64,000 nucleotides of DNA, from the NCBI GenBank assembly GCA_947449015.1, contig CANFQA010000011.1:1-64000 (forward strand), given 5' to 3'. The notes under the pieces were generated by a model. It did no database searches. It was not told the DNA's origin and saw only the letters and a program-made list of their open reading frames with translations. This document shows positions 17,448 to 26,153 of the stretch, piece after piece. This stretch comes from Microthrixaceae bacterium. GTDB lineage: Bacteria > Actinomycetota > Acidimicrobiia > Acidimicrobiales > Acidimicrobilacustridaceae. Both the position numbers and the translations under genes were made by a program. Position 1 is the stretch's first letter; each line of letters begins with the position of its first letter.

Positions 17448-18881
17448 ATGACTGATGTGACACCGATGCGAATCGGCGCGGACCTCGTAACAACCGAGGA
17501 GAGCATGGCCGTGCTGTCGCCCTTCGACGGTCATGAGGTTGGGCGCGTGCCGGTTGGCACCGAAGCTCACCTTGATGCGGCAGTGGCGATTGCCGTCATT
17601 CGTCGTGACGGTGAACAACTGCCGGCATGGAAACGCGCCGAAATCCTTGACCGTGCTGCAGTGCGGCTGGCCGAGCGTCATGAGGAGTTCTCCCAGCGCA
17701 TCGCCGGGGAGGCGGCCAAGCCCATCCGCACCGCCCGTGTTGAAGTCACCCGCGCCATCGACACGTTCCGGTTCTCGGCGGCTGCGGCCCGAACCCTCAC
17801 TGGCGAGACCATCCCGATCGACGCATCAGTGGCCGGCGGCAACAAGATCGCGTTTGTTAGCCGCGTGCCGGTCGGAGTTGTTGCCGCAATCTCGCCGTTC
17901 AACTTCCCGGTCAATCTTGTGGTGCACAAAATCGGTCCGGCTATTGCTGCCGGTTGTCCTGTTGTTCTCAAGCCAGCCTCGGCCACGCCGCTGTCCGCGC
18001 TGGCTCTTGCTCAGATGCTTGTTGAGGAATGTGGCTTGCCCGCCGGCTGGCTCAACGTGGTCACCTGCAAGGGTTCGGTTGCCAATCACCTTGTCGAGCA
18101 CGAGGACGTAGCACTCATCACGTTCACGGGTTCGCCTCCTGTTGGCTGGGGAATCCGCGCGAAAGCACCGCGCAAGCGTGTTGGCCTCGAGCTGGGCAAT
18201 AACGCACCTGTCATCGTTGAGCCCTCAGCTGATGTTGTGTCCACTGCTGACAAGATCACCGCGGCGGCCACGGCCTTTGCCGGACAGTCCTGCATTTCGG
18301 TCCAGCGAGTCTTCGTGCACCGCGCAATCGCTGATGCGTTCGTGGCCCGCCTCGTTGAGGGTTTTGCTGCACTTGTGGTCGGTGATCCAATGGATGAGGC
18401 CACAGCAGTGAGCGCCATGATCGACACCGGCGAAACCAGTCGTGTTGCCGGGTGGATCGCCGAAGCCGTCACCGATGGTGCCCGCATTGCATGTGGCGGT
18501 GCCGTCGAGGACAACGGTGTGCTGCAACCCACGGTGCTGGTCGATGTGCGACCGGAGATGGAAATCTGTCGCACCGAAGTGTTTGGCCCTGTGGTCGGCG
18601 TGCAGGTGTACGAGGATGTCGATGACGCACTGCGCATGGCCAATGACAGTCGGTACGGCCTGCAGGCGGGCATCTTCACTGCAGATCTGGATACCGCCAT
18701 GAAGGCAGCCCGGCAGCTCGACTTCGGTGGCGTGCTGATCAACGAGGTGCCCACCTGGCGTGCCGATCAGATGCCCTATGGCGGTCTGCGCGACTCGGGT
18801 AACACCCGCGAAGGCCCGGCCTACGCAGTTCGGGAGATGACCGAGGAACGCTTGGTCGTCATCCACTCGCCGTCGCTCTGA
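17448..18881 (+). CDS. Aldehyde dehydrogenase, non-acylating
   Basis: A 477-residue aldehyde dehydrogenase with catalytic Glu in GLELGNNAP (about E248) and Cys in AGQSCISVQRV (about C282). The GQSCISVQR motif groups it with lactaldehyde, glyceraldehyde-3-phosphate and sulfoacetaldehyde-type ALDHs, not with classical succinate-semialdehyde dehydrogenases. A GGAGAGAACG ribosome site precedes the ATG. It is the third gene of the operon after the aminotransferase and mmsA. A role in oxidising another semialdehyde of the same pathway, such as succinate semialdehyde from GABA, is possible but not shown by sequence. Confidence 0.88.
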   Translation: MTDVTPMRIGADLVTTEESMAVLSPFDGHEVGRVPVGTEAHLDAAVAIAVIRRDGEQLPAWKRAEILDRAAVRLAERHEEFSQRIAGEAAKPIRTARVEVTRAIDTFRFSAAAARTLTGETIPIDASVAGGNKIAFVSRVPVGVVAAISPFNFPVNLVVHKIGPAIAAGCPVVLKPASATPLSALALAQMLVEECGLPAGWLNVVTCKGSVANHLVEHEDVALITFTGSPPVGWGIRAKAPRKRVGLELGNNAPVIVEPSADVVSTADKITAAATAFAGQSCISVQRVFVHRAIADAFVARLVEGFAALVVGDPMDEATAVSAMIDTGETSRVAGWIAEAVTDGARIACGGAVEDNGVLQPTVLVDVRPEMEICRTEVFGPVVGVQVYEDVDDALRMANDSRYGLQAGIFTADLDTAMKAARQLDFGGVLINEVPTWRADQMPYGGLRDSGNTREGPAYAVREMTEERLVVIHSPSL

Positions 18882-18977
18882 TTCGTCGAGCCAAAGGCCA
18901 ACTCCGGACCACCTGCGGCCCCACACGCACCGAACTGTGTCCGAACCGTGACTGACCGCAGGCGTTAGCGTCGCGGC

Positions 18978-19778
18978 ATGAACACCTCGGTCCTGCTCGC
19001 GTCCGCTATTGCTATTGCTGTGCTTATGTTCGGCACCTGGCTTGTGAGCCTGCCGCTCAAGAACGCATCGATTGTCGACCCGATTTGGCCACTCGGATTT
19101 GTCATAGTCGGGTGGGTGGCTGCATTCGCCGGCCACAGCGGTCGATCGAGCACAGACACCGAGCGTGTGGTGGCGCTTGTGGCCATGGTGTCGATCTGGG
19201 GCCTTCGACTTTCGTTTCATCTCTTCCGGCGCAACATCGGCCATGGCGAGGATTTCCGCTATCGGGCGATGCGTAAGAACATTGGTCCGCGTTTCGGTCT
19301 GGTGAGTCTCGTCACCGTGTTCGCCCTGCAAGGCACATTGATGTTCATCGTGTCGCTGCCCTTGCAGTTCGGTGCCGGCATTCATCATCACGACGCGTTC
19401 GCATGGGTGGTGCTTCCCCTCGGACTTTTGGTCTGGATCACTGGCTTCCTGTTCGAAGCAGTCGGCGATGCGCAGCTGCGGGCGTTCAAGGCTGACCCGG
19501 CATCGGCCGGTCAGGTCATGGATCGCGGCCTGTGGCGGTACACCCGTCACCCCAACTACTTCGGTGACTCCTGCGTATGGTTCGGCATTTTCCTGGTTGC
19601 CGCCTCAGCTGGCGGTTGGGCCTGGTTGGGCATCGTGAGCCCCATCGTGATGACGTACTTCCTGCGCTTCGTTTCCGGAGTCACCATGTTGGAGCGCTCG
19701 ATGGTGAAGCGTCGACCGGGGTACGCCGACTACATGCGTCGCACCAGCGCGTTTCTTCCGCGCCCGCCGCGCTCCTGA
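18978..19778 (+). CDS. DUF1295 (steroid 5-alpha-reductase-fold) membrane protein
   Basis: A 266-residue polytopic membrane protein with about six hydrophobic segments. The C-terminal signature RGLWRYTRHPNYFGDSC, followed by LRFVSGVTMLERSM, defines the DUF1295 / 3-oxo-5-alpha-steroid 4-dehydrogenase-like family. Members bind NAD(P)H near the RHPNYFG motif and act on lipid or isoprenoid enones, but few bacterial members are characterised. It is a single gene with no tight overlap to its neighbours. The exact substrate is unknown. Confidence 0.9.
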   Translation: MNTSVLLASAIAIAVLMFGTWLVSLPLKNASIVDPIWPLGFVIVGWVAAFAGHSGRSSTDTERVVALVAMVSIWGLRLSFHLFRRNIGHGEDFRYRAMRKNIGPRFGLVSLVTVFALQGTLMFIVSLPLQFGAGIHHHDAFAWVVLPLGLLVWITGFLFEAVGDAQLRAFKADPASAGQVMDRGLWRYTRHPNYFGDSCVWFGIFLVAASAGGWAWLGIVSPIVMTYFLRFVSGVTMLERSMVKRRPGYADYMRRTSAFLPRPPRS

Positions 19779-19860
19779 AATACACGTTTGAAGTGGCAGC
19801 AGCCTGCGGGCGGCACAACTACGCTCAACGTTCTGTGCACGGCATCTCGGGAGAAGTGAG

Positions 19861-21438
19861 TTGAGCGAGTTCCACAAGTTCGTTGTCGATGGTTCACCCG
19901 ATATCGAACTTGAGGAACTGGCAATCCATCTGGGTCTGCATGAGACCGAGGCCGAAGAACTCGAACGACGGTTCTTCGACACCCCCGATGGCCGACTTCA
20001 TGCCATGGGTGCCACCCTTGAAGTGCGTAATCCTGTCGAGTACCCGATGATGCGTTCGCTGGTATGGATGCGTGGGGGCCAGGTGTTGGCCTCAGGCCGC
20101 GTTGATGCGTCGTTCGCTCCGGGCTTCGCCGAGACGCTGCCCGCTGGGCCCGCCTTCGACCGGTTGCGCGAGGTCATCGAAATGCGCAGGCTGCTCCCCG
20201 TCGTTGAGGTGCGTTCGCGCCTTAGCGTTGCCGCGTACCTCGACTCCGAGGAGAAGACCAACGCCCGGGTGATGATCGATCTGCCGACTCTGCCCGACGG
20301 CCGACCGCTTCCAGCAGTGCTCGAAGTGCGTTCCGTGCGTGGCTATGAGTCCGAAACTGATCGACTGCTGGCTCACCTTGATGCCCGGGACGGATTCGAT
20401 GCCACCGATCTCTCCACCGCCGATTTCGCACGGTCCATGCTTGGAGCCCCACCCTTCGTCCCGTCGAAGTTCTCTGTGCATGTCGAGGTCTCTGCCAGTT
20501 CTGCTGAGGTCTGGGTCACGGTGATGCGGGAACTGCACAACGCGATGATCGCCAATTTCGCCGGCACCGTTGACGATGTTGACTCCGAGTATCTGCATGA
20601 TTTCCGGGTCGCAGTGCGCCGCACGCGCTCGGTACTGCAGGAAGGTCGTGATGTGCTCGACGCTGGGGCACGCGAACACTTCCGAGCCGGCTTCAAATGG
20701 TTGGGTGACATCACCACGCCAACCCGAGACGCGGATGTGCATCTGCTCGACTACCCGCACATGTTGGCGGCGTTGTCACCTCAGTACGCGGCCGCGCTGG
20801 CTCCGCTCGGTGAGTTGCTCCTGGACCGTCAGCGCGCCTGTCAGGCCCAATTGGCCACAGATCTGCGCTCAGCGCAACGGGCCCAACTCGGGGCTGAGTG
20901 GGCGGAGTTCCTTGCCGGAGATGGACCCTGGGCCGGTCGGTCCACCGATGCTGCCGATGCTGATCGCCCAGCTCGGGAAGTCGTGGCTTCGCGCATCGCC
21001 CGGGCTCATTCTCGTCTCGTGCGTGATGGTCGGTCGATCGACGCGCAGTCGCCGCCAGTGGCGCTGCATGACCTGCGAAAGGACGCCAAGCGACTTCGCT
21101 ATCTCCTCGAGTGCTTCGGGTCGCTGTTTCCTGCCGAGGTTCTGGCTGTCGCGGTGCGCCCCCTGAAGTCCTTGCAAGATGTACTTGGTGAGTTCCAGGA
21201 CACCGAGGTGCAGGCCCATGCCCTCGCCGATTTCGGTCGCCAACTCGACGATGCTGGATCGAGCACTGAGACCATCCTTGCGATGGGTGGTGCCATTGAG
21301 CAGCTCAGCGTGCGTTCGGCGCGTGCCCGTCGCGAGTTCGCATCGCGGTTCTCCAACTTTGATGGCGCCTCAGTGAACGACGCGTATGACCTGCTTACCA
21401 ACGCGTCGAAGAAGCAGCGACGGAAGAAGAAGCGATGA
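19861..21438 (+). CDS. CYTH-CHAD domain protein, predicted polyphosphate binder
   Basis: A 525-residue protein. TTG start is supported by GGGAGAAG five bases upstream. The N-terminal about 190 residues look like a CYTH triphosphate-tunnel domain (RRFFDTPDGRLHAMGATLEVRN). The first beta strand reads EFHKFVV, without a clear ExExK catalytic motif. The C-terminal half is a CHAD helical domain with two hallmark segments, LHDFRVAVRRTRSVL and LHDLRKDAKRLRYLLE, whose Arg/Lys/His residues bind polyphosphate in known CHAD proteins. The tail is very basic (KKQRRKKKR). Its stop overlaps the ParA gene by 4 bp, which suggests a joint function. Confidence 0.9.
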   Translation: MSEFHKFVVDGSPDIELEELAIHLGLHETEAEELERRFFDTPDGRLHAMGATLEVRNPVEYPMMRSLVWMRGGQVLASGRVDASFAPGFAETLPAGPAFDRLREVIEMRRLLPVVEVRSRLSVAAYLDSEEKTNARVMIDLPTLPDGRPLPAVLEVRSVRGYESETDRLLAHLDARDGFDATDLSTADFARSMLGAPPFVPSKFSVHVEVSASSAEVWVTVMRELHNAMIANFAGTVDDVDSEYLHDFRVAVRRTRSVLQEGRDVLDAGAREHFRAGFKWLGDITTPTRDADVHLLDYPHMLAALSPQYAAALAPLGELLLDRQRACQAQLATDLRSAQRAQLGAEWAEFLAGDGPWAGRSTDAADADRPAREVVASRIARAHSRLVRDGRSIDAQSPPVALHDLRKDAKRLRYLLECFGSLFPAEVLAVAVRPLKSLQDVLGEFQDTEVQAHALADFGRQLDDAGSSTETILAMGGAIEQLSVRSARARREFASRFSNFDGASVNDAYDLLTNASKKQRRKKKR

Positions 21439-22181
21439 AGATTCTGGCTACCTACAACATCAAGGGCGGGGTCGGGAAGACCGCCTCGGCGGTGAACCTT
21501 GCCCATGTTGCTGCCGGCCGCGGAAATCGCGTACTGCTGTGGGATCTCGATCCGCAAGGGGCAGCCACCTTCTACTTCCGGGTGAAGCCCAAGGTGAAAG
21601 GTGGCGGTGAAGCACTTCTCACTGGCCGACGAGACCTTGGTGATGTCATCAAGGGCAGCGATTACGACAACCTCGACATCGTTCCCGCTGATTTCTCCTA
21701 CCGTCACCTCGATCTCATGCTCGATGAGACCAAGAAGCCATTAGCTCGCCTCCGCAAGGTTCTTTCCAGCGTGGCTGATGAGTACGACTACGTGTTCCTC
21801 GACTGCGCCCCGAGCATCTCGCTCACCTCGGAGAGCGTGTTCCGAGCCGCCGATGCGTTGCTCGTGCCGGTGATTCCCACCACCTTGTCGATCCGGACCT
21901 TCGATCAACTCGACGCCTTCGTCGATGAGAACCCCGACATCGTTCGCAAACTGAAAATTCTCGGTTTCTTCTCGATGGCTGATGCACGCAAGCGCCTGCA
22001 TCGCGAACTGGCTGATGAACTGCGCCAGCAGCGTCCCGAACTGCTCGCCACGCAGATCCCAATGGACACCGATATCGAGCGCATGGGTATTCATCGCCAA
22101 CCGGTCACCGCGATCTCTGCGCGTTCGCGCCCGGCCCGCGCCTATCAGTCGCTCTGGGACGAGATCCTCGAGCGACTCTGA
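21435..22181 (+). CDS. ParA/MinD family ATPase coupled to the CHAD protein
   Basis: A 248-residue P-loop ATPase with the deviant Walker A motif KGGVGKTA near the N-terminus. Walker A' is LLWDLDPQGAAT and Walker B lies in DYVFLDCAPSISL. There is no N-terminal HTH, so it belongs with small orphan ParA proteins. No parB gene or parS-like site is seen beside it. ParA-type ATPases can position plasmids, chromosomes, carboxysomes, storage granules or chemotaxis clusters on the nucleoid. Since it is translationally coupled to a CHAD protein, polyphosphate granule positioning is a reasonable hypothesis. Confidence 0.92.
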   Translation: MKILATYNIKGGVGKTASAVNLAHVAAGRGNRVLLWDLDPQGAATFYFRVKPKVKGGGEALLTGRRDLGDVIKGSDYDNLDIVPADFSYRHLDLMLDETKKPLARLRKVLSSVADEYDYVFLDCAPSISLTSESVFRAADALLVPVIPTTLSIRTFDQLDAFVDENPDIVRKLKILGFFSMADARKRLHRELADELRQQRPELLATQIPMDTDIERMGIHRQPVTAISARSRPARAYQSLWDEILERL

Positions 22182-22195
22182 ACTCTGGTCCGACG

Positions 22196-23122
22196 ATGCC
22201 TGATGGTCGGTTCGCCCCGAGTCCGAGCGCAGGTCTGCATCTCGGCAACCTACGGACCGCGCTCATTGCCTGGCTCTTCGCCCGTTCCACCGAAAGCCGG
22301 TTCCTAGTGCGGATCGAGGATCTCGATCCGGTGTCGTCACGTGCTGAGCATGTCGAGTCGATCCTCGCCGACCTCGCATCTTTGGGGATTGATCACGATG
22401 GTCCGATCATGTTCCAGTCGGAGCGACGCGAAGCACATGAGCGTGCACTTGCCGCGTTGCTCGCCACGGGTGAGACCTACTCGTGCTTCTGCACCCGCAA
22501 GGAGATCCTCGCCGAAGCCGAGGCAGCCCCACGCGCGCCACACGCTCCGGCATTTGCCTACACCGGAACCTGCCGCGATCTGAGTACTCGTGACAGGAAC
22601 GAACGCGAGGCGGCTGGTCGCCGCCCCACCCTGCGAGTGCGCGGCGAGGGCCACAGCTTCGGGTTCGTCGATGATGTGATGGGCGCATACGAGGGCACGA
22701 TCGATGATTTTGTGGTGCGTCGTGCCGACGGCGTTCCTGCCTACAACCTTGCTGTGGTGGTGGACGACCATGATCAAGGCATCGGACAGGTCGTGCGTGG
22801 TGATGATCTTCTCGAAACCACACCCCGGCAACTGTTTCTCAGCGAACTGCTTGGATTCGCGCCACCGCAGTACGCGCATGTGCCGTTGGTGCTCGATTCG
22901 TCCGGAGAACGCTTAGCCAAACGCCATGGAGCGGTCACCCTTGATGATCAATCCGCAGTGGGACGAACACCAAAAGATGTGCTCGCGTTATTCGCGGTTT
23001 CGCTGGGTCTTGCTGATGAAGGCGAGACCGTCCGCGCTATCGATCTCATCGAGAGGTTTGATCCCGCTGCGCTTGGACGGCAGCCGTGGGTGATGCCGGC
23101 GTGGATCACTGCGGCTCAGTAG
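22196..23122 (+). CDS. gluQ: Glutamyl-Q tRNA(Asp) synthetase
   Basis: A 308-residue class I synthetase paralogue lacking the anticodon-binding domain. The N-terminus has FAPSPSAGLHLGNLRTAL (HIGH-equivalent HLGN) and RIEDLDP. The zinc site is CFC with YTGTC. The KMSKS-equivalent is RLAKRHGAVTL. These match GluQ-RS, which adds glutamate to queuosine at position 34 of tRNA(Asp). The length (about 300 residues, against about 480 for GltX) rules out a normal glutamyl-tRNA synthetase. The last 7 bp overlap the convergent HNH gene. The start ATG lacks a strong ribosome site. Confidence 0.93.
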   Translation: MPDGRFAPSPSAGLHLGNLRTALIAWLFARSTESRFLVRIEDLDPVSSRAEHVESILADLASLGIDHDGPIMFQSERREAHERALAALLATGETYSCFCTRKEILAEAEAAPRAPHAPAFAYTGTCRDLSTRDRNEREAAGRRPTLRVRGEGHSFGFVDDVMGAYEGTIDDFVVRRADGVPAYNLAVVVDDHDQGIGQVVRGDDLLETTPRQLFLSELLGFAPPQYAHVPLVLDSSGERLAKRHGAVTLDDQSAVGRTPKDVLALFAVSLGLADEGETVRAIDLIERFDPAALGRQPWVMPAWITAAQ

Positions 23123-23547
23123 GGCTGTGGACGGCCTCGCTCAAGCCGCCGCAATTGCGAGACCACATACGGGCGGGCCCGTCGTTGGCCACCACGTTCG
23201 GCGATCGCCTGCTGCAGTGAATGCAATGCACGCAGCACGGCGTCGCGATCGGGTTCGAGCCCGCGGCGTTCAAGCTCATCAATCCAGTCCGCCGGTGTGC
23301 GGTGGCCGCGCTCGCGATTGCAGCGGGCACAGGCCGCCATCTCGTTCTCGAACCAAGACGGCCCGCCCTTGATGCGGGGCACGAGGTGTTCGGTGGTGGC
23401 GAGCACTTTGTCGGTGTCGATCTCTCGTTGGCACCACACACAACGAGCTCCATCACGCTGGAGGATGAGTCGCATTCGGGCGCTGCGCGACAGATTGCGA
23501 TCATTCGGGGACTCGGCGTCACGATCGGGCGCCGACTCTCTCGCCAT
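23116..23547 (-). CDS. HNH endonuclease-type protein
   Basis: A 143-residue small HNH protein. The zinc and catalytic pattern is CVWCQREI, then TEHLVPRIKGGPSWFENE (H and N of HNH), then ACARCNRERGHRTP. Such short stand-alone HNH proteins are common in Actinobacteria and their cellular role is usually unknown. Its stop overlaps the convergent gluQ end by 7 bp. It lies 9 bp downstream of the DUF6457 gene, so the two are probably one transcript. There is no associated methylase or phage gene that would suggest restriction. Confidence 0.88.
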   Translation of the reverse strand: MARESAPDRDAESPNDRNLSRSARMRLILQRDGARCVWCQREIDTDKVLATTEHLVPRIKGGPSWFENEMAACARCNRERGHRTPADWIDELERRGLEPDRDAVLRALHSLQQAIAERGGQRRARPYVVSQLRRLERGRPQPY

Positions 23548-23556
23548 GGGGAGTGG

Positions 23557-23769
23557 CTACGCCTCGGCCATCGCCCGAGCCCGGGCGAGAGCATCAGTGG
23601 GAGAGATGCCGGCCTTGGCCGCGAGGTAACAGGTAAGCGGTGCAGCGAGACGTTCGGATGCATGCGCGGCCACACCGGCAAGGTCGAGCAGGGCCTCGAT
23701 GTCGGCTTCAGTAAGTGGCTCAAGTCCGAGTTCGGCGGCGAAGGTGGAAATCCATTCCTGACCAGTCAT
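23557..23769 (-). CDS. DUF6457 small protein
   Basis: A 70-residue acidic, helical protein starting at ATG 23769 (MTGQEWISTFAAELGLEP). A longer open frame on this strand extends to 24276, but the upstream part overlaps the GGQ protein and has no family character, so I use the internal start. The pattern LLDLAGVAAHASERLAAPLTCYLAA resembles DUF6457, which also occurs fused to molybdenum-cofactor guanylyltransferases in Actinobacteria. No cofactor gene lies next to it here. Function unknown. Confidence 0.7.
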   Translation of the reverse strand: MTGQEWISTFAAELGLEPLTEADIEALLDLAGVAAHASERLAAPLTCYLAAKAGISPTDALARARAMAEA

Positions 23770-23835
23770 GGCTGCAGCGTAGAGGGCCACCACTCCTAGG
23801 CTTGGGTGATGGACAAAGCGGAGGAGGGACTGCGG

Positions 23836-24228
23836 GTGACGGCGAGTGTTGTCATCGCTGTGTCCGAACTTGAGTGGCGCTTTGGTCCGAGCAGCGGCCC
23901 CGGTGGGCAGCATGCCAATCGGGCCCACACCAGGGCCGAAGTTCGATTCGATATCGAGACCTCCTCCTCGCTCACGGAGGGTCAGCGCAATCGCCTCATG
24001 ACGAAGTTGGGCTCGGCAGTGGTGGTTTCGGCCGAGGATGAACGATCGCAGTTGCGCAACCGTCGCCTTGCCCTTGACCGGCTCCGGGTGCGCCTTGCCG
24101 ATGCGCTCGTGGTGGAAAAACCCCGCCGCCCCACCCGACCCGGACGTGGTGCCGTTGAGCGGCGCTTGGATGCCAAACGCAGACAGGCCAGTCGGAAGCA
24201 GGATCGTCGCCGGAATTTCGAGGACTGA
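23836..24228 (+). CDS. arfB: ArfB-type peptidyl-tRNA hydrolase (release-factor domain)
   Basis: A 130-residue protein with the class I release-factor GGQ motif in RFGPSSGPGGQHANR and a basic, flexible C-terminal tail (RRLDAKRRQASRKQDRRRN). This is the layout of ArfB/YaeJ, which rescues ribosomes stalled without a stop codon: the tail inserts into the mRNA channel and GGQ hydrolyses peptidyl-tRNA. I take the GTG at 23836 because GAGGAGGGA lies 8 bases upstream; in-frame GTG/ATG at 23806/23809 would add ten residues. The usual Asn after the GGQ-His-Val is replaced by Ala-Asn (HANR), a minor variation. Confidence 0.9.
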   Translation: MTASVVIAVSELEWRFGPSSGPGGQHANRAHTRAEVRFDIETSSSLTEGQRNRLMTKLGSAVVVSAEDERSQLRNRRLALDRLRVRLADALVVEKPRRPTRPGRGAVERRLDAKRRQASRKQDRRRNFED

Positions 24229-24276
24229 ACAACACTTCCAGCGGTGTCCGATGACCCCGATCGGTAACCTGATCAC

Positions 24277-25119
24277 ATGCGCTTCGGATTCAAGACCTCA
24301 CCACAAAACACCACCTGGCAGGCGATGCTCGATGTCTGGAAGGCAGCCGACGACATCGAACTATTCGAGTCGGGTTGGAACTTTGATCACTTCTATCCGA
24401 TCTTCTCCGACTCCACTGGCCCCTGTCTCGAAGGTTGGTCCACGCTCACCGCGCTGGCGCAAGCCACATCGCGGATTCGCGTTGGCGTGCTTGTCACCGG
24501 AATGCCGTATCGGCATCCCGCGGTGCTGGCCAACATGGCAGCGACTGTCGACATCATCTCCAACGGTCGCCTTGAACTCGGATTGGGCGCGGGATGGAAC
24601 CAGGAGGAGGCCGACGCATATGGGCTCGACCTCGGGTCTTCGCTCACCGAACGTTTCGATCGCTTCGATGAGGGTGTCGAGATGATCATCTCGTTGCTCA
24701 CCAATGAGACCACCGATTTCGCCGGTGAGCACTTCAGGTTGAGTGGTGCCCGCTGCGAACCCAAACCGATCCAGCGTCCCCATCCGCCGATCTGCATCGG
24801 TGGCACTGGTACCAAGCGCACCATTCCTGCCGCTGCTCGCTTCGCCCAACATTGGAACCATCCCGGCGGCAGTGTGGATGACTGGCGTGCCGCCCGCGAT
24901 GTGCTCTGGGCCGAATGTGATCGCATCGGCCGCAACCCCGCTGAGATCACCACCTCGATCCACTTGCTGGCCGATGCCGCCGAACCGGGACGCACTGCCG
25001 AACAAGCCGCGGCGTTTGCCGAAGCGGGACTGGACCTCGGCATCGTCTACGTTCCACCTCCGCACAGCCCCGCGGTACTCGAGGCCCATGCTGCGGTGCT
25101 TGAACCGCTTCTCGGCTGA
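24277..25119 (+). CDS. LLM-class F420-dependent oxidoreductase
   Basis: A 280-residue luciferase-like TIM-barrel flavin/F420 enzyme. The segments GVLVTGMPYRHPAVLANMAATVD and NGRLELGLGAGWNQEEADAYG are the standard cofactor-binding and signature regions of the F420-dependent LLM family. Full length for the family. It is followed 75 bp later by a second, more distant LLM protein. F420-dependent LLM enzymes reduce or oxidise diverse alcohols, sugars and enones; substrate unknown. Presence of this class supports an F420-producing actinobacterial host. Confidence 0.9.
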   Translation: MRFGFKTSPQNTTWQAMLDVWKAADDIELFESGWNFDHFYPIFSDSTGPCLEGWSTLTALAQATSRIRVGVLVTGMPYRHPAVLANMAATVDIISNGRLELGLGAGWNQEEADAYGLDLGSSLTERFDRFDEGVEMIISLLTNETTDFAGEHFRLSGARCEPKPIQRPHPPICIGGTGTKRTIPAAARFAQHWNHPGGSVDDWRAARDVLWAECDRIGRNPAEITTSIHLLADAAEPGRTAEQAAAFAEAGLDLGIVYVPPPHSPAVLEAHAAVLEPLLG

Positions 25120-25193
25120 ACCACAGTTCGCCCAACGCTCGCTCGCGGAACCACTCCGCGCAATGAAGCCTTTCTACGAATCAAGGAGTCACC

Positions 25194-26078
25194 ATGGAAC
25201 TCGGACTGTTCATTCAACGCCCTACCGTCGATGAGGTTCTCGTCGATGTTCGTACCGCAGCCGACGCTGGGTTCAGCTCAGCCTGGATGCCGCAGATCTT
25301 CGGAATCGACACACTCACCGCGCTGGCCATTGCTGCCCGTGAGGTACCGAAGATGAAGTTCGGCACAGCGGTGATCCCTACCTTCCCGCGTCATCCGATG
25401 ATGCTCGCCGCGCAGGCCCGCACGGTGCAGCAGGTCTCCGGGGGCCGGTTCACCCTCGGCATTGGTCTTTCGCATCAGATGGTCATCGAGAACATGCTTG
25501 GCATGTCCTGGGAGAAGCCCGTGCGTCACTTGCGCGAGTACCTCGACGTCCTGCTGCCGCTTGTGCGCGGCGAGGCCGCCGATGCGACGGGCGAGACGCT
25601 CAGTGCTCATCTCGAACTCGATATTCCGAACTCCACGCCTATCGAGGTATTGGTTGCTGCTCTCGGCACCCAGATGCTCACTGTCACCGGTCGCATGGCT
25701 GAGGGCACCGGTACGTGGATGACCGGCCCCGAGACCATCCGCACTCATATTGCCCCCACCATCAACGCCGCCGCCGCCGGTGCTGGTCGTCCCACCCCGC
25801 GCATCGTGTGTTCGTTGCCAGTGTGCGTCACCGATGACGAGGCGACCTCCCGTGCCAAAGCTGCCGAGGAATTCCTCTACTACGGATACTTGCCGTCGTA
25901 TCGCGCCATGCTCGATCTCGAAGGTGTCGAAGGACCTGCTGATGTTGCCATCATCGGCGATGCCAACACCGTGCGCGCCGGTATTGAGCGCATCATGGAG
26001 GCTGGCGCTACCGAATTCGTCGCGGTGCCATTCAGCAATCGCGAAGCCACCATTGAGGTCCTGCAGTCGATGATGTAG
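25194..26078 (+). CDS. LLM-class F420-dependent oxidoreductase
   Basis: A 294-residue LLM protein with a strong AAGGAG ribosome site. It begins MELGLFIQRPTVDEV and has FGTAVIPTFPRHPMMLAAQA and SGGRFTLGIGLSHQMVIENMLG, typical of F420 LLM enzymes in Actinobacteria. The last residues (VPFSNREATIEVLQSMM) are the family tail. It is only distantly similar to the LLM protein upstream, so this is not a recent duplication. The reaction cannot be inferred. Confidence 0.9.
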   Translation: MELGLFIQRPTVDEVLVDVRTAADAGFSSAWMPQIFGIDTLTALAIAAREVPKMKFGTAVIPTFPRHPMMLAAQARTVQQVSGGRFTLGIGLSHQMVIENMLGMSWEKPVRHLREYLDVLLPLVRGEAADATGETLSAHLELDIPNSTPIEVLVAALGTQMLTVTGRMAEGTGTWMTGPETIRTHIAPTINAAAAGAGRPTPRIVCSLPVCVTDDEATSRAKAAEEFLYYGYLPSYRAMLDLEGVEGPADVAIIGDANTVRAGIERIMEAGATEFVAVPFSNREATIEVLQSMM

Positions 26079-26153
26079 ATCGAGCTCGGATCCCAACGAT
26101 CCGGTTCGCAATGATGTTTCACTATGCGCGGCTTGGGGCCGCGCACAGTCGCG

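Noticed and set aside
18225-19550. Long minus-strand open frame of 441 codons
   Set aside because: It lies antisense to an aldehyde dehydrogenase and the DUF1295 gene, is rich in Cys/His/Arg without a family motif, and is the usual high-GC shadow.
23770-24276. N-terminal extension of the DUF6457 frame
   Set aside because: This part overlaps the GGQ-motif protein on the other strand and has no recognisable domain; the internal ATG at 23769 starts the conserved part.
24277-26078. The two LLM genes as a recent tandem duplication
   Set aside because: Outside the common cofactor segments their sequences differ throughout, so they are old paralogues or separate acquisitions.
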